From contig NZ_SCNV01000003.1 of assembly GCF_005503145.1 (NCBI RefSeq), positions 62,001 through 126,000 on the forward strand: DNA of 64,000 bases, given 5' to 3'. The position numbers and the translations under genes are program-made. A model generated the notes under the pieces. That model worked only from the letters and a program-made list of their open reading frames with translations, had not been told where the DNA came from and made no database searches. The stretch is from Burkholderia sp. 4M9327F10. Lineage in GTDB: Bacteria; Pseudomonadota; Gammaproteobacteria; Burkholderiales; Burkholderiaceae. Of this stretch, positions 1 through 8,636 are shown piece by piece (position 1 is the stretch's first letter; every line of letters begins with the position of its first letter).

Positions 1-1579
1 TGCCACTGCGCCCAACAGCCAGAAGCCCGATCTGCAAACTTTTCGTGCAATCGAACTCGATGCACTTGCGGCGATACTTCCAGGGCTTGCCAACTGGACG
101 AGTTCATGGGGGGAGCAGATCTCGACGCTATGGGCGCCCGTCGTAAACCATCCGGACGGGCAGGATTTTTTTCCCGTATCCATGCACGACTTGCTCAATT
201 ACGCAGACGCTGCGTTAACCGCCCGGTTCTATTCGGCGGCCGGACAGCAACCCTTGTCCGGCCAGGTCTATCCTCTGCTTTTCGAGAACCCTGAGGTATT
301 CAACAATCCCAACATAGCCGCCCCTCTGTATGAATCGCGCCAACCGTTTGCTGCCACCATAGGCTGTGCTCCTCCGGTTACCGGCTTTCCGGCTGATGCG
401 CTCGATACCGGGGCGCTCAATCTTGGCCCGGCGCTTGGCCGTCTTGGCCCCGGGCCGCTTGCACCGACCTTATATGCAGAAATCAAAGGTGTGGCTGGCG
501 CGCTGCGGCTTAACCAGGCCTACGAGGCTGCGGCGCTGACCGGTGGCCAATACGCACCCTTGCGTAACAACCGCATTCATACAGATCCGTTACCCGCGGG
601 GGGCGGGGCGCCTCTTACTGCGATTGGAGGAAATGACATTGCGGCTCCGCGACAACCGATTATGATTGTCTATCACGGCTTTTACCCTGCCGATGACGAG
701 GCGCGACGGCAACCCGGCTTTACGGCTACCAACCGCGAATTTCATCATCTCGGATTCGGGGTGATGCTTATGGCGCCGCCGCCGGAGCCGCAAGACTCTG
801 ACGCGGTTATCGAGTCGCGGCGAAATGGGTTCCTGTTTGCGTGCACCGGTCCTGACACGATACGGATGTTCCCGCTTGATCATCCCGCACTCAAGATGGT
901 GAATGACAAGGGCGTCATCGATCCGGCCGGCACGCACGCCAACGTCTATTTCGCCAACATGTCTCCTGCTGGCTGGGAAGCCACATTTAGCAACTACTTT
1001 ACGCGCGGCCAATCCGCGGGTGCCGCCTGGGGCGAGTATCTTGGCGCCATTGGCGCGGGAGCGGCGGTTGGACTGATTGCAGGGCCTATTGGTGCGGCTG
1101 TTGGAGCCGCGGTCGTTGCCGTGGTGGAAATCCTGTACTGGTTGTTCGCGCTGTTTTGTGCGTTGAGCGGTGTGTGTAAATCGCAGGGAGCTCAATCGCA
1201 AGGAGGAGGCCCTCCTGTGGACGATTGTGGCAGCACCTACACACAGTCGACCAATGTTCTCTCCCCGCAGGGCGTCAACCCTCAGATCGGTGGGCCAACA
1301 CGTTCATTCGCACTCGAACTCATTCCTCATTTTCCGGACCACAATCTTTACGGGTTCAACGCCGGAGGCAATGGAACGATTTCCATCGAGAACAGTCCAG
1401 ACGACAAGGAAATGCTTGCCTGGCTAGCTTTCTCCGGTGGCCTTGGCTATCAGTTCGACTTCGCGACCCCGGGCGCTGTTGACCAATCGGGAACATCGCT
1501 GCGGAACTACTTCGATCTGTTCATTGGCAAATATTTAGAGGTCGAAGCGGCTCGCGCACAAGTGTCGTACTTCGAGTGA
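1..1579 (+). CDS. Hypothetical protein with glycine-zipper hydrophobic segment, 5' end outside window
   Basis: The frame is open from base 2, well upstream of the first ATG at 182, so the true start lies before the window and about 525 residues are visible. I do not recognise the family. The most striking part is a long hydrophobic stretch about three quarters of the way in (around 1025-1175), starting with GEYLGAIGAGAAVGL and rich in small residues (GxxxG/AxxxG spacing). It runs into an aromatic segment and a short Cys-containing tail, which suggests one or two membrane helices or a hairpin. The rest is Pro/Gly/Ala-rich, with no signal peptide visible because the N terminus is missing. It precedes two other unrecognised genes on the same strand and is probably co-transcribed with them. 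Membrane insertion is inferred; a pore-forming or scaffold role would be speculation. Confidence 0.8.
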   Translation, partial: ATAPNSQKPDLQTFRAIELDALAAILPGLANWTSSWGEQISTLWAPVVNHPDGQDFFPVSMHDLLNYADAALTARFYSAAGQQPLSGQVYPLLFENPEVFNNPNIAAPLYESRQPFAATIGCAPPVTGFPADALDTGALNLGPALGRLGPGPLAPTLYAEIKGVAGALRLNQAYEAAALTGGQYAPLRNNRIHTDPLPAGGGAPLTAIGGNDIAAPRQPIMIVYHGFYPADDEARRQPGFTATNREFHHLGFGVMLMAPPPEPQDSDAVIESRRNGFLFACTGPDTIRMFPLDHPALKMVNDKGVIDPAGTHANVYFANMSPAGWEATFSNYFTRGQSAGAAWGEYLGAIGAGAAVGLIAGPIGAAVGAAVVAVVEILYWLFALFCALSGVCKSQGAQSQGGGPPVDDCGSTYTQSTNVLSPQGVNPQIGGPTRSFALELIPHFPDHNLYGFNAGGNGTISIENSPDDKEMLAWLAFSGGLGYQFDFATPGAVDQSGTSLRNYFDLFIGKYLEVEAARAQVSYFE

Positions 1580-1587
1580 AGTGATAT

Positions 1588-1634
1588 CCCCCGCCTGCGG
1601 GTCAACTATGACGCTGGTGCGGAAAGGGCGGGGG
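1588..1634 (+). other. Hairpin downstream of the first gene
   Basis: CCCCCGCC (1588-1595) pairs perfectly with GGCGGGGG (1627-1634) around a 31-base loop, just after the stop codon at 1579. There is no T-run afterwards, so it is at best a weak terminator or a processing/stability structure between the first two genes. Confidence 0.35.
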
Positions 1635-1749
1635 AGTCATTCTGCAGGGGGCTGTCTTTCGGCCGCCATGCTATTGTGAAATCCAGAGTCGTAGATGTTC
1701 ACACCGGGTGCGAAAACAGTTCGCTTTCCGGATTTGCAAAAGGTGACCT

Positions 1750-3429
1750 ATGCAGCTTCTTGCCCTTGATGGTTGCGAGCGTTATCACACGTTGGCGTCG
1801 CTAGTCGAAAGCGGAGCAGAAGAACTGAGTGCAAATCTTTTCATGGGCTTCGATCCCACAGACAACCACGTCAGGGTGTCAAGGGTGCTTCATGAGATCA
1901 CGCATGTCGCATCTTTCAGGACCACAAGGCTCGGCTTCTGGATTGCCCGTATTGCCACCCCCCTGTTTCGCACGCAAATCGGAGAGGCGACGCCGGATAT
2001 TCCAGATAGCGTACAGACGCTTCTCGGCATGTTCGCTCCGCTTCTTGAGGGCCTTGCGATTTACGGCCAACTCGATTATGACGCTGACAATACCGAAGCC
2101 GTTTTACCGTTCCCGCTGAACAAGATCACAACCAACAATGCCGCAGCGAGTTTTCATGGGGGGCCGTTGGCGGCTTTGCGCGGGGCAAAACTCATGGCTG
2201 TTTCCGATGGCCTGTTGACCGAGCTCTTTGTCCGTAAGATTGGCGAGACTGCTCACTATTTCATCGGCTATTTGTATGTCAAGGCGGTAGCCGCGCATAT
2301 TGCCCGCTTCGCGCCGGAACTCGGAGCCCCGTCTACTCTGCTTCCGCTGCTGATTCGCCTTATCTGCGATCATCCGGCAATCGAGCGGGCCGTCGACGGC
2401 AAGCTGAAAGCGGAGGATATTCTTGGGGCCGTTCACTCCTCGCTTCGCGGACTTACCTGCGCTCACGTCGAGATGCTCGATCGAATGTTGCGCAATGAGT
2501 GGCTGCGTGCGAATTTCGATAACTGGGACATTCATGCGCAACTGCAGGCAGGTGAGACGGCGCAGTTTATCCTTCATTCAGAGAGCAATCCGCTTTTTCC
2601 TCATAACGACCACCACGACGATCTGGACAATGCACAAGAGACGCTCTCCACCTACGTGGTGCTGCGCGCGTCTACTTCCGTTCATCTGACCAGCTGGACG
2701 TCGGGCACGTTGATCGAAGCCGTGGATGAGGGAACGCACGTTCGCTTTCGGTTGGCCGGTGGTGTCGGCGACCGACCCACTCGCGATGTGAAACTGATTC
2801 TTTATAGTCGCGTGGAGACGGTTTGCAAGGGCCTTGGCGAGGATGCGTTTGCAAAGCTCGAGGCGCTGGACGAAAGCGTCCTCGAACATGCCAGGCAGGC
2901 GGCAGCAGGTTCGCGGATCACTGTCGGTAACTATCTAACTCTCACGAAGGGGATTCACGGCACGGCACTCTGGGTAGACGGAAAAATCAAGAACGTCATA
3001 CCGTTCTCGCTGCTCGAAAATCAGGTGGACATCGAAGAATTTGATATCACGACTACCGGCCTGATGCTCTCACCGGATTATCGTCTTGCCGTTGCGCGTA
3101 GCCTGCGTGTCTCCGATGTCCAAAACGCGGCTCGCGGCTATGCCAATGAGTTCCTTCTTGAGGCGCTTGTGTCGAACCCTGAACATCAGCTTGTTGCGCG
3201 GAGTGGCCGCCTGAACCCGTTCCTGACGTCGGCGTCGCGTGCCGCGCTCGCTGACTGGTGTGCACACCCGTACTTCCACCTGGATGGCCGGCTCGATGCC
3301 GACGTCGTCGACCGGCTCACCGAGATCTTTGACCGCCCACACTTCGGGGGAGGTTCGTTCAATGAACTACTTCCCGACCTCACCACTATCACGGCCCTCC
3401 GGCCAGGAGCAACAAATGTCGCGAAATGA
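1750..3429 (+). CDS. Unrecognised protein with gluzincin-like HEXXH...EGLA motif
   Basis: This 559-residue protein has a ribosome site (AAGGTGA) just before the ATG at 1750. Residues 48-52 read HEITH within a hydrophobic helix-like context. Glu100 lies 48 residues beyond the second His in an LLEGLAIYG segment, which is the arrangement of a gluzincin zinc peptidase (two His, catalytic Glu, third-ligand Glu). No signal peptide is visible, so it is probably cytoplasmic. The remaining about 450 residues match nothing I can name; a sheet-rich part around 250-400 could be a substrate or partner domain. Its stop overlaps the start of the next gene by 14 bases, implying translational coupling. The metallopeptidase assignment is inferred from the motif alone; the protein could also be a catalytically silent relative. 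Confidence 0.8.
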   Translation: MQLLALDGCERYHTLASLVESGAEELSANLFMGFDPTDNHVRVSRVLHEITHVASFRTTRLGFWIARIATPLFRTQIGEATPDIPDSVQTLLGMFAPLLEGLAIYGQLDYDADNTEAVLPFPLNKITTNNAAASFHGGPLAALRGAKLMAVSDGLLTELFVRKIGETAHYFIGYLYVKAVAAHIARFAPELGAPSTLLPLLIRLICDHPAIERAVDGKLKAEDILGAVHSSLRGLTCAHVEMLDRMLRNEWLRANFDNWDIHAQLQAGETAQFILHSESNPLFPHNDHHDDLDNAQETLSTYVVLRASTSVHLTSWTSGTLIEAVDEGTHVRFRLAGGVGDRPTRDVKLILYSRVETVCKGLGEDAFAKLEALDESVLEHARQAAAGSRITVGNYLTLTKGIHGTALWVDGKIKNVIPFSLLENQVDIEEFDITTTGLMLSPDYRLAVARSLRVSDVQNAARGYANEFLLEALVSNPEHQLVARSGRLNPFLTSASRAALADWCAHPYFHLDGRLDADVVDRLTEIFDRPHFGGGSFNELLPDLTTITALRPGATNVAK

Positions 3430-3964
3430 AGCCATCCAGGTTTTGAATGACCACCATAATCGTGTTCCCGCCGAGGTTGCCAACATCATCGCTGCCGGCA
3501 TTGAGGACGTGCCGCCAGGCGAGGTGCGCCAGATGTCCCTTGACGCGTTACAGGGCAAGCATGTGGATGGCGAATTCGTTGTCACGTCAACGCGCGTGAT
3601 GAACATCCGGATCAACTGGCTCCAGATTGTCGAGCGGTTGGCGGACATCATCGCGAAGACACCGACGCTTCCCGCCGGAGGACATGTTTCGCTGCTCGTT
3701 CCGGCACTGCAAGCGCTATATGCGCTGGGGCATGCGCGATCTATTGAACTGAGCCCTATACTCGGGGAAATTGTCTACTATCTTTGGGTAAAGAATGCTG
3801 GTCTGGAGAGCGTCCCCGAAGATGAGCTGATCAGTTCATTTAGCAATAGGCTGAGTGCATCGGATATCGTGCTTCAACTCGGCGTGCTTGAATCGCTCGG
3901 CATAGTTGAACTGGAAGATGGACTAGTGCTCAAGCACGAAAAATTTTCGATGGCGCCGGGCTGA
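3416..3964 (+). CDS. Small hypothetical protein coupled to the HEXXH protein
   Basis: The frame is open from 3239, but the sensible start is the ATG at 3416. It is preceded by AGGAG at 3405-3409 and lies inside the last codons of the upstream gene, giving 182 residues. The protein is helical and soluble-looking. Its last about 50 residues, with two short helices followed by a GIVELEDGLVLKH-like turn, resemble a winged-helix fold, but I cannot name a family. Overlap with the upstream gene suggests equimolar production, so it may be a regulator, inhibitor or partner of the predicted metallopeptidase. That role is inferred only from the coupling. Confidence 0.75.
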   Translation: MSRNEAIQVLNDHHNRVPAEVANIIAAGIEDVPPGEVRQMSLDALQGKHVDGEFVVTSTRVMNIRINWLQIVERLADIIAKTPTLPAGGHVSLLVPALQALYALGHARSIELSPILGEIVYYLWVKNAGLESVPEDELISSFSNRLSASDIVLQLGVLESLGIVELEDGLVLKHEKFSMAPG

Positions 3965-3970
3965 ACCGCT

Positions 3971-4939
3971 TTAGTCGAAAAGCTCGCGATTTGATGCAGA
4001 GCTATTCCCGTAAACCGGACTCGCAACCGGAGCCACGGCATGAAGCTTTAACCATTCGCCATAACCCTTCACCAGAAACCCACCCGAGCGCTCGATATAT
4101 TGCTGGCGGGACGTTTCATAGACTCCTCTCAGCGCATACCAGGGGACGTGAGGCAAGTCATGGTGGACCAAATGATAGTTGTTGTTGAGGAACAGCAAAC
4201 GCCAGAACCAGCCGGCTTCATTCAGCACCGTGCGATGCTCGACCGCATCGGCTGCGCGATGCTCATGAAACGAGCGGATCGAACCGAGCGACAACGCGAT
4301 GTAGCCGACACCGAGCACAAACAGCCACGCCGGAACGGCGCAGACCGTCTGCAGCCACCACGCAAGCGCTGCAACCGACACGCCATGAGCAAGCCACAGC
4401 GGCACGTCAGACCAGTCACCACGCCCAACCTTGCGCACGGCCTCGCTGGCTGTTACGGCAATCGCAAAGGCCGGTCCCACCAGCAGCCTGCCCGCGAACG
4501 TATTGCGCAGGCGCAACAGCACACGGGTCGCGGCGCCGGCACGTTGCCACACGTCGACGGACACGAAGTAGCTTTCCGGATCGTGCTCTGGGCGAGTCAG
4601 GTGAACGTCGTCGTGATGCCGCAAATGCAGATCGCGATAGATGCCGTAGGGAAACCAGACCGCGAGCGGCGCGAAACCGAGCAGCGCGTTGAAGAAGCGC
4701 GAGCGGGTCGGATGGCCGTGCAACAGCTCGTGCTGCAACGACATGTACCAGGTGCTCGATAGCCCCAGTAGCGCAGCGGTGAGCGGCAAGCCAAGGCTGC
4801 GAGCGTGACTCGCGACGCCAAACCAGCTGCCGTAAATCGTGACGATCAGCGCCCAGGTCGGCCATTCCGTGCGCCATGTCCAGCTCGTGCCCAGGCGGAC
4901 CAGGCTGTTGCGTTGCGTATCGTCGAGGTAGCGCGCCAT
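3971..4939 (-). CDS. Fatty acid desaturase family membrane protein
   Basis: An integral-membrane di-iron desaturase/hydroxylase of the FA_desaturase family. The three histidine boxes are visible: HELLH, HLRHHDD, and HLVHHDLPH near the C terminus, with hydrophobic segments between them. Such enzymes use O2 and an electron donor to desaturate or hydroxylate acyl chains or other lipophilic substrates. The frame is open to a GTG at 5065. The family-like sequence (MARYLDDTQRN) begins at the ATG at 4939, and none of the candidate starts has a strong ribosome site, so the start is uncertain. It is divergent from a MarR gene, with a palindromic operator between them that probably controls it. Its 3' end nearly abuts the convergent gene ending at 3964. 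Confidence 0.85.
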   Translation of the reverse strand: MARYLDDTQRNSLVRLGTSWTWRTEWPTWALIVTIYGSWFGVASHARSLGLPLTAALLGLSSTWYMSLQHELLHGHPTRSRFFNALLGFAPLAVWFPYGIYRDLHLRHHDDVHLTRPEHDPESYFVSVDVWQRAGAATRVLLRLRNTFAGRLLVGPAFAIAVTASEAVRKVGRGDWSDVPLWLAHGVSVAALAWWLQTVCAVPAWLFVLGVGYIALSLGSIRSFHEHRAADAVEHRTVLNEAGWFWRLLFLNNNYHLVHHDLPHVPWYALRGVYETSRQQYIERSGGFLVKGYGEWLKLHAVAPVASPVYGNSSASNRELFD

Positions 4940-5109
4940 CGGCAAAAAAGGGATATAGGCGCCATTGGACGCATTAAACCCGATCCTACGAGCCGTCATG
5001 CCGGCAATGAACCAATTTGTTGCGCAAAGCTTCTGCAGAATTGCGCTTAGCCCGGCGAGAGGCACGCGCAGGCCGCCCGGCAGTGCCGCTGCCGCTCAAT
5101 ACCGGTTAA

Positions 5110-5146
5110 TATCAGAGCACGAACGTTAAATATTCGAGTTCTGATA
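5110..5146. promoter_or_regulatory. MarR-type palindromic operator between desaturase and marR-like gene
   Basis: TATCAGAGCACGAA (5110-5123) and TTCGAGTTCTGATA (5133-5146) form an inverted repeat matching at 12 of 14 positions with a 9-base centre. It lies between the divergent desaturase and MarR genes and ends three bases before the first ATG of the MarR gene. It is the expected binding site for the adjacent regulator; this is inferred, not shown. Confidence 0.7.
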
Positions 5147-5149
5147 ATC

Positions 5150-5644
5150 ATGCGCAAGAATTCTGTAGCACCGGAGCGGCAGGACATCCCTCGTGTGGGC
5201 GAGGGCAAACGCGGGGAGGAGGGGTATATCGGCTATCTGCTGCGCCAGGCGGGGGCGGCGCACCGCTTGCGCATGGAGCGGGCACTGGCCGACGTGGGGG
5301 TGACGCCGCCGCAATTCATGGTGCTGACCATGCTGGTCGCCTATCCGGGCCTCTCCAATGCGGACGTCGCGCGCCTTGCCATGCTTACGCCGCAAACCGT
5401 CAGCGTGATTGTCGCCAACCTGCTGCGCAGCGGGGCGATTGCGCGGCGGCCGCATGCGGTGCATGGCCGAATCCAGCATATCGACGTCACGGAGGACGGC
5501 AAGGCGCTGCTCAAGCAATGCCGCTCGCGCGTGCGGACCATCGAGCAGCAGATGCTTGCGGGCTTTAACGCGGATGAGGAAAGCGTGATCCGCCGCTGGC
5601 TGGTCAGTCTTGCAGTGGAAGGCAGCGCCAGCGAGACGGAATAA
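5150..5644 (+). CDS. MarR family transcriptional regulator
   Basis: A dimeric winged-helix regulator of up to 164 residues. The N-terminal dimerisation helix (GYLLRQAGAAHRLR), the recognition region (LSNADVARLAMLTPQTVSVIVANL) and the wing (RRPHAVHGRIQHIDVTEDG) follow the MarR layout. The ATG at 5150 has no ribosome site because the operator palindrome occupies the upstream bases. A GTG at 5195, preceded by AGGA at 5181-5184, is a credible alternative that keeps the whole fold. It probably represses itself and the divergent desaturase, releasing on binding a small lipophilic ligand. It ends three bases before the convergent CDP-diacylglycerol pyrophosphatase gene. Confidence 0.9.
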   Translation: MRKNSVAPERQDIPRVGEGKRGEEGYIGYLLRQAGAAHRLRMERALADVGVTPPQFMVLTMLVAYPGLSNADVARLAMLTPQTVSVIVANLLRSGAIARRPHAVHGRIQHIDVTEDGKALLKQCRSRVRTIEQQMLAGFNADEESVIRRWLVSLAVEGSASETE

Positions 5645-5647
5645 GCG

Positions 5648-6445
5648 TCATGGGTTATCGGCCAGCCGGCAGGCGTGATCGAGCAGACCTTCGGCGGTGC
5701 CGGTGCCGTCCTGCACGTTCAGGCCGCTATTGAGCACGAGCCAGCCGTCCTGGTCGGCAGACGGCCCGGCGCCCGTCACGAGAATCGTCTGCGTGGCCAT
5801 GGCCTGGGAATCCGGGTGGTCACGCGCGACAATCCGAAATGGATCGTTCTCCTGCGTCAGGCTCGTGACCCGCATGATCCGGTAGCGCGTGCCGTCGATC
5901 GTTTCCCACTGCCATTGGCCCACCGGCGCTTGCCGGTAGGCCGCGAGCGCGTCGATGATATCGGTGCGCATGCAGTCCATATGGATATGCAGTTGCTGCT
6001 GCGAACGGCGGAATTCAGAATTGATTTCCAGTCCGAACTGATCGGCCTTGAGCGGCTGCTTGAGCGAAGCGTCCACCACGTTGCGCGAGTTCCAGGCGTC
6101 GGCCCAGTACTCGGGCGCGTCGGCATCGAGCACGCTCGGGCTTTCAATGCCGGTGACGCGCTCGGTGGGAATCAACAGGTGCTGGCTGCGGCCGTTGATA
6201 TCTTTGAGAATCGCGTAGTGCCCGGCCAGGTTGACGCTGGTGCATTGACCGGGCCGGCCGATCGAGCGCTCCTCGGGCACGCATTGTCCGCCGACTATCT
6301 TCCACAGCGCGTCGGGGTCGGCGGCCGCGATCTGCGCGCAACTGCTCGCCACCACGGCGACAGCGGCGAGGGTCGCGGCCCTGCCGATCACGAACCAGCT
6401 TCTGCGCGCGCTTTTGCCCGGTAAAACCTTGCGTGCGCCGATCAT
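5648..6445 (-). CDS. cdh: CDP-diacylglycerol pyrophosphatase
   Basis: Hydrolyses CDP-diacylglycerol to CMP and phosphatidate in phospholipid turnover. The 265-residue protein begins MIGARKVLPG at 6445 and has a basic N terminus followed by a hydrophobic signal/anchor (about 17-38) ending near a Cys, so it is exported or anchored at the periplasmic face. The HIT-like catalytic stretch LHIHMDCMR is visible in the second half, along with the family features CTSVNLAGHYAILKDINGRSQ-like and WADAWNSR. The frame runs upstream to 6934, but that part overlaps the amidase gene and is not family-like. Start and amidase stop share ATGA, so the two genes are translationally coupled. Confidence 0.88.
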   Translation of the reverse strand: MIGARKVLPGKSARRSWFVIGRAATLAAVAVVASSCAQIAAADPDALWKIVGGQCVPEERSIGRPGQCTSVNLAGHYAILKDINGRSQHLLIPTERVTGIESPSVLDADAPEYWADAWNSRNVVDASLKQPLKADQFGLEINSEFRRSQQQLHIHMDCMRTDIIDALAAYRQAPVGQWQWETIDGTRYRIMRVTSLTQENDPFRIVARDHPDSQAMATQTILVTGAGPSADQDGWLVLNSGLNVQDGTGTAEGLLDHACRLADNP

Positions 6446-7893
6446 AGCGTCGGCCCCGGCAGGGTGCCGAGCAACTGCTCGAACGCTACGCCTATCGCAA
6501 GCAGCCGCCGGTCGCTGCCGAGCGGGCCGTCCAGTTCGAGCCCGACCGGCAAGCCTTCGGCCGTCATGCCGGCGGGTAGCGAGAGGCCGGGAATGCCGGC
6601 GTTGCTGGCTGGATCGGTGTTGCGCAGGAAGGCGTTCATTTCGTCGATGGGTGCGCTGCCGTTGATGGTTACCGCGGACGAGCAGGCCAGATTGTCGATT
6701 GGCACGGCGCTGAGGCGCGTGGTGGGGAACAGGAGCGCGTCGAGCCGGTTTGCCGCGAAGGTCTGCGCGTACAGTTGCTGAAGCTGCGGCCGCCACACGG
6801 TCAGGGCGGTCTGGTACTGGCTGGCGTAAGGGTCGGCAAGGATCACGTCGTAGATGCTGCGCACATCCGGGCTGGCAATGCGCGCGGCAACCTCCGCGAT
6901 CGTCCGGACCGGCGCCTGGTTGGCGGCGAGCCACGCGGGCACGTCCTCATGAGCCTCGTGAATCGCGGTTGAGCCGACCTTGCTGGTCAGATCGAGCAGG
7001 CCGCTCATCTCCACCGGCACGAGCGCCACGCCGGCAGCCTGAAGCCGCGTCAGCGCATCGCGCACGACGTCTTCCAGGGCGTATTCCAGATCGTCCCAGA
7101 GCGGCGCGGGCAGACCCACGCGCAAGCCGTTCAGGCTCACCGCGGGCAAGGGCCCGGCGCCGGTCACGACGCCGTCCAGCAGCGCGAGATCCGCGACGCT
7201 GCGCGCCATCGGGCCGACGGTGTCGCGCGTGTGGCTGATGGGCACGACGGCGTCGGGATCGTGATAGCGCCGCTCCGCGCCGCCGTCGCCGACCGACGGA
7301 CGCAAGCCCGCCGTGCCGGTCAAGGCAGCGGGAATGCGGATCGATCCGCCGGTGTCGGTACCCAGTCCGGCCGGCACGATGCGCGCGGCAATCGCGGCAG
7401 CGGTGCCACCCGACGAGCCGCCCGGAATCAGTCCCGGGTCGTACGGGTTGCGTACCGTTCCCGCGTGGGTGGCGAGGTTCGTGCTGGTAATGCCGAATGC
7501 CAGTTCGTGCATGTTGGCCTTGCCGAGCACGATCGCGCCGGCGTCGAGCAGGCGCTGCACGGTGGGGGCGTTATCGCGCGGTACGAAGTGTTCCAGTGCG
7601 GGGGTGGCCGCCGAGGTGAGCAGGCCGCGCGTGTTGATGTTGTCCTTGACGACAATCGGCAGGCCGGCGAGCGGCAAGGCTGCGCGCGCGTCTGGCGTCA
7701 TCGCGTCGATCCGCTGGGCGTCGGCGAGGGCGCCTTCCATGTTGAGAGCCGTGAGGGCGTTGAGCGTGGACAGCGCCGCAGCGCGTGCGAGCAAGGTGGC
7801 GACGTAGTCCGTGGCTTTCAGCCGGCCGGTCTGGATCGCAACCACGGCTTCCGATGCCGTCAGGGCCAACTGTTCGTCGACGGTCCATGTCAT
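6442..7893 (-). CDS. Amidase signature family amidohydrolase
   Basis: A 483-residue amidase hydrolysing an amide (indole-acetamide, mandelamide or a related substrate cannot be distinguished here). The catalytic triad of the family is visible: Lys83 in VVKDNINTRG, the cis-Ser160 in the GGSSGG loop and the nucleophile Ser184 in TDTGGSIRIP. The protein is the usual length, with no signal peptide, so cytoplasmic. The start at 7893 is supported by GAGGAG a short distance upstream. It is the first gene of a two-gene operon with the CDP-diacylglycerol pyrophosphatase gene (4-base overlap); the metabolic link between the two is not obvious. Confidence 0.93.
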   Translation of the reverse strand: MTWTVDEQLALTASEAVVAIQTGRLKATDYVATLLARAAALSTLNALTALNMEGALADAQRIDAMTPDARAALPLAGLPIVVKDNINTRGLLTSAATPALEHFVPRDNAPTVQRLLDAGAIVLGKANMHELAFGITSTNLATHAGTVRNPYDPGLIPGGSSGGTAAAIAARIVPAGLGTDTGGSIRIPAALTGTAGLRPSVGDGGAERRYHDPDAVVPISHTRDTVGPMARSVADLALLDGVVTGAGPLPAVSLNGLRVGLPAPLWDDLEYALEDVVRDALTRLQAAGVALVPVEMSGLLDLTSKVGSTAIHEAHEDVPAWLAANQAPVRTIAEVAARIASPDVRSIYDVILADPYASQYQTALTVWRPQLQQLYAQTFAANRLDALLFPTTRLSAVPIDNLACSSAVTINGSAPIDEMNAFLRNTDPASNAGIPGLSLPAGMTAEGLPVGLELDGPLGSDRRLLAIGVAFEQLLGTLPGPTL

Positions 7894-8100
7894 GCGGGAG
7901 ATCTCCTCGGGTGCCCAGTCAGGTCACGCGCCTCGCTGTGAGTGCGGCGCGCAGCGCGTAGCGTAACAGGCGCCACGCGCGCTCCCTATTCTGTCACAGC
8001 CTTTTAAAGCACGTTGCCGGCTCGCATACCGGCTGGGCTGGTCTGGAGATCGATCGCGCCCCGGCGGGCCGGGGCTTGCGGGGATGAACGGCAAGCGCCG

Positions 8101-8319
8101 TTATTGATGGCTGTCGACCCACATGCGTCCCCAGCGGAACGCGTAGGCGACGGCGTGCTCTTCGTCGAAGAAATAGTCGAGCGCGTCGAACGAGTGGGTC
8201 CGGCTCGAATCAGGCGCGGTTTTGCCGATGGTCAGGTTCGCGGCAAACAGCCCGTTAGGCAGCTGTTGTGCGGCCGGGGCGACCTGATAGCCCTTGTACT
8301 GGATAGGTTGTCGATTCAT
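8101..8319 (-). CDS. Small conserved-type hypothetical protein
   Basis: A 72-residue soluble protein beginning MNRQPIQYKGYQVAPAAQ. The frame is open to 8448, but the upstream part reads as non-coding (Arg/Pro-rich) and the compact hydrophilic domain starts here. The pattern of a short QYKGYQV strand, an internal FAANLTI strand and a C-terminal FFDEEHAVAYAFRWGRMWVD helix is like small orphan proteins common in Burkholderia. I cannot assign a function. No strong ribosome site is visible, so the start is provisional. Confidence 0.6.
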   Translation of the reverse strand: MNRQPIQYKGYQVAPAAQQLPNGLFAANLTIGKTAPDSSRTHSFDALDYFFDEEHAVAYAFRWGRMWVDSHQ

Positions 8320-8636
8320 GGTGATAGCGATGAACGTGTCCGCATGCGTTGCGAAAGGAATCCGGCGCATACTGCCCGCCGGATAGCGGACGGGCAGGGA
8401 CAAGCGTAGGCCGGGTGGCCTCGCGCGTGAACCAATCATTCGTCGCAAGCAAATTACGGTGGACCTTGAACGGTCTTCGCGGATTTGGCTGAAGCGGCCC
8501 CGGATGCGTTATCGCCACTATCCGGCGCGTCGCCTAGCCTGTCTGTTGCTTGGACCACGCAGCGCAACACTACGCCGCCGCGCGCCGCAGGGTGCGGCGC
8601 GCGGTGCTCCGATACTGAGCGTAGGGAGGGCTGCGC
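8320..8636. other. Intergenic stretch with a GC-rich hairpin
   Basis: About 320 bases without a supported gene. It contains a perfect 11-bp GC-only stem described separately and otherwise shows no recognisable promoter, RNA or repeat. Confidence 0.5.
8578..8604 (-). terminator. Perfect 11-bp GC hairpin after the FMN reductase gene
   Basis: CCGCGCGCCGC (8578-8588), loop AGGGT, GCGGCGCGCGG (8594-8604). It lies about 33 bases beyond the stop of the leftward FMN reductase gene, where a terminator is expected, but no T-run follows in either direction. It could equally be an mRNA-stabilising or REP-like element. Confidence 0.45.
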
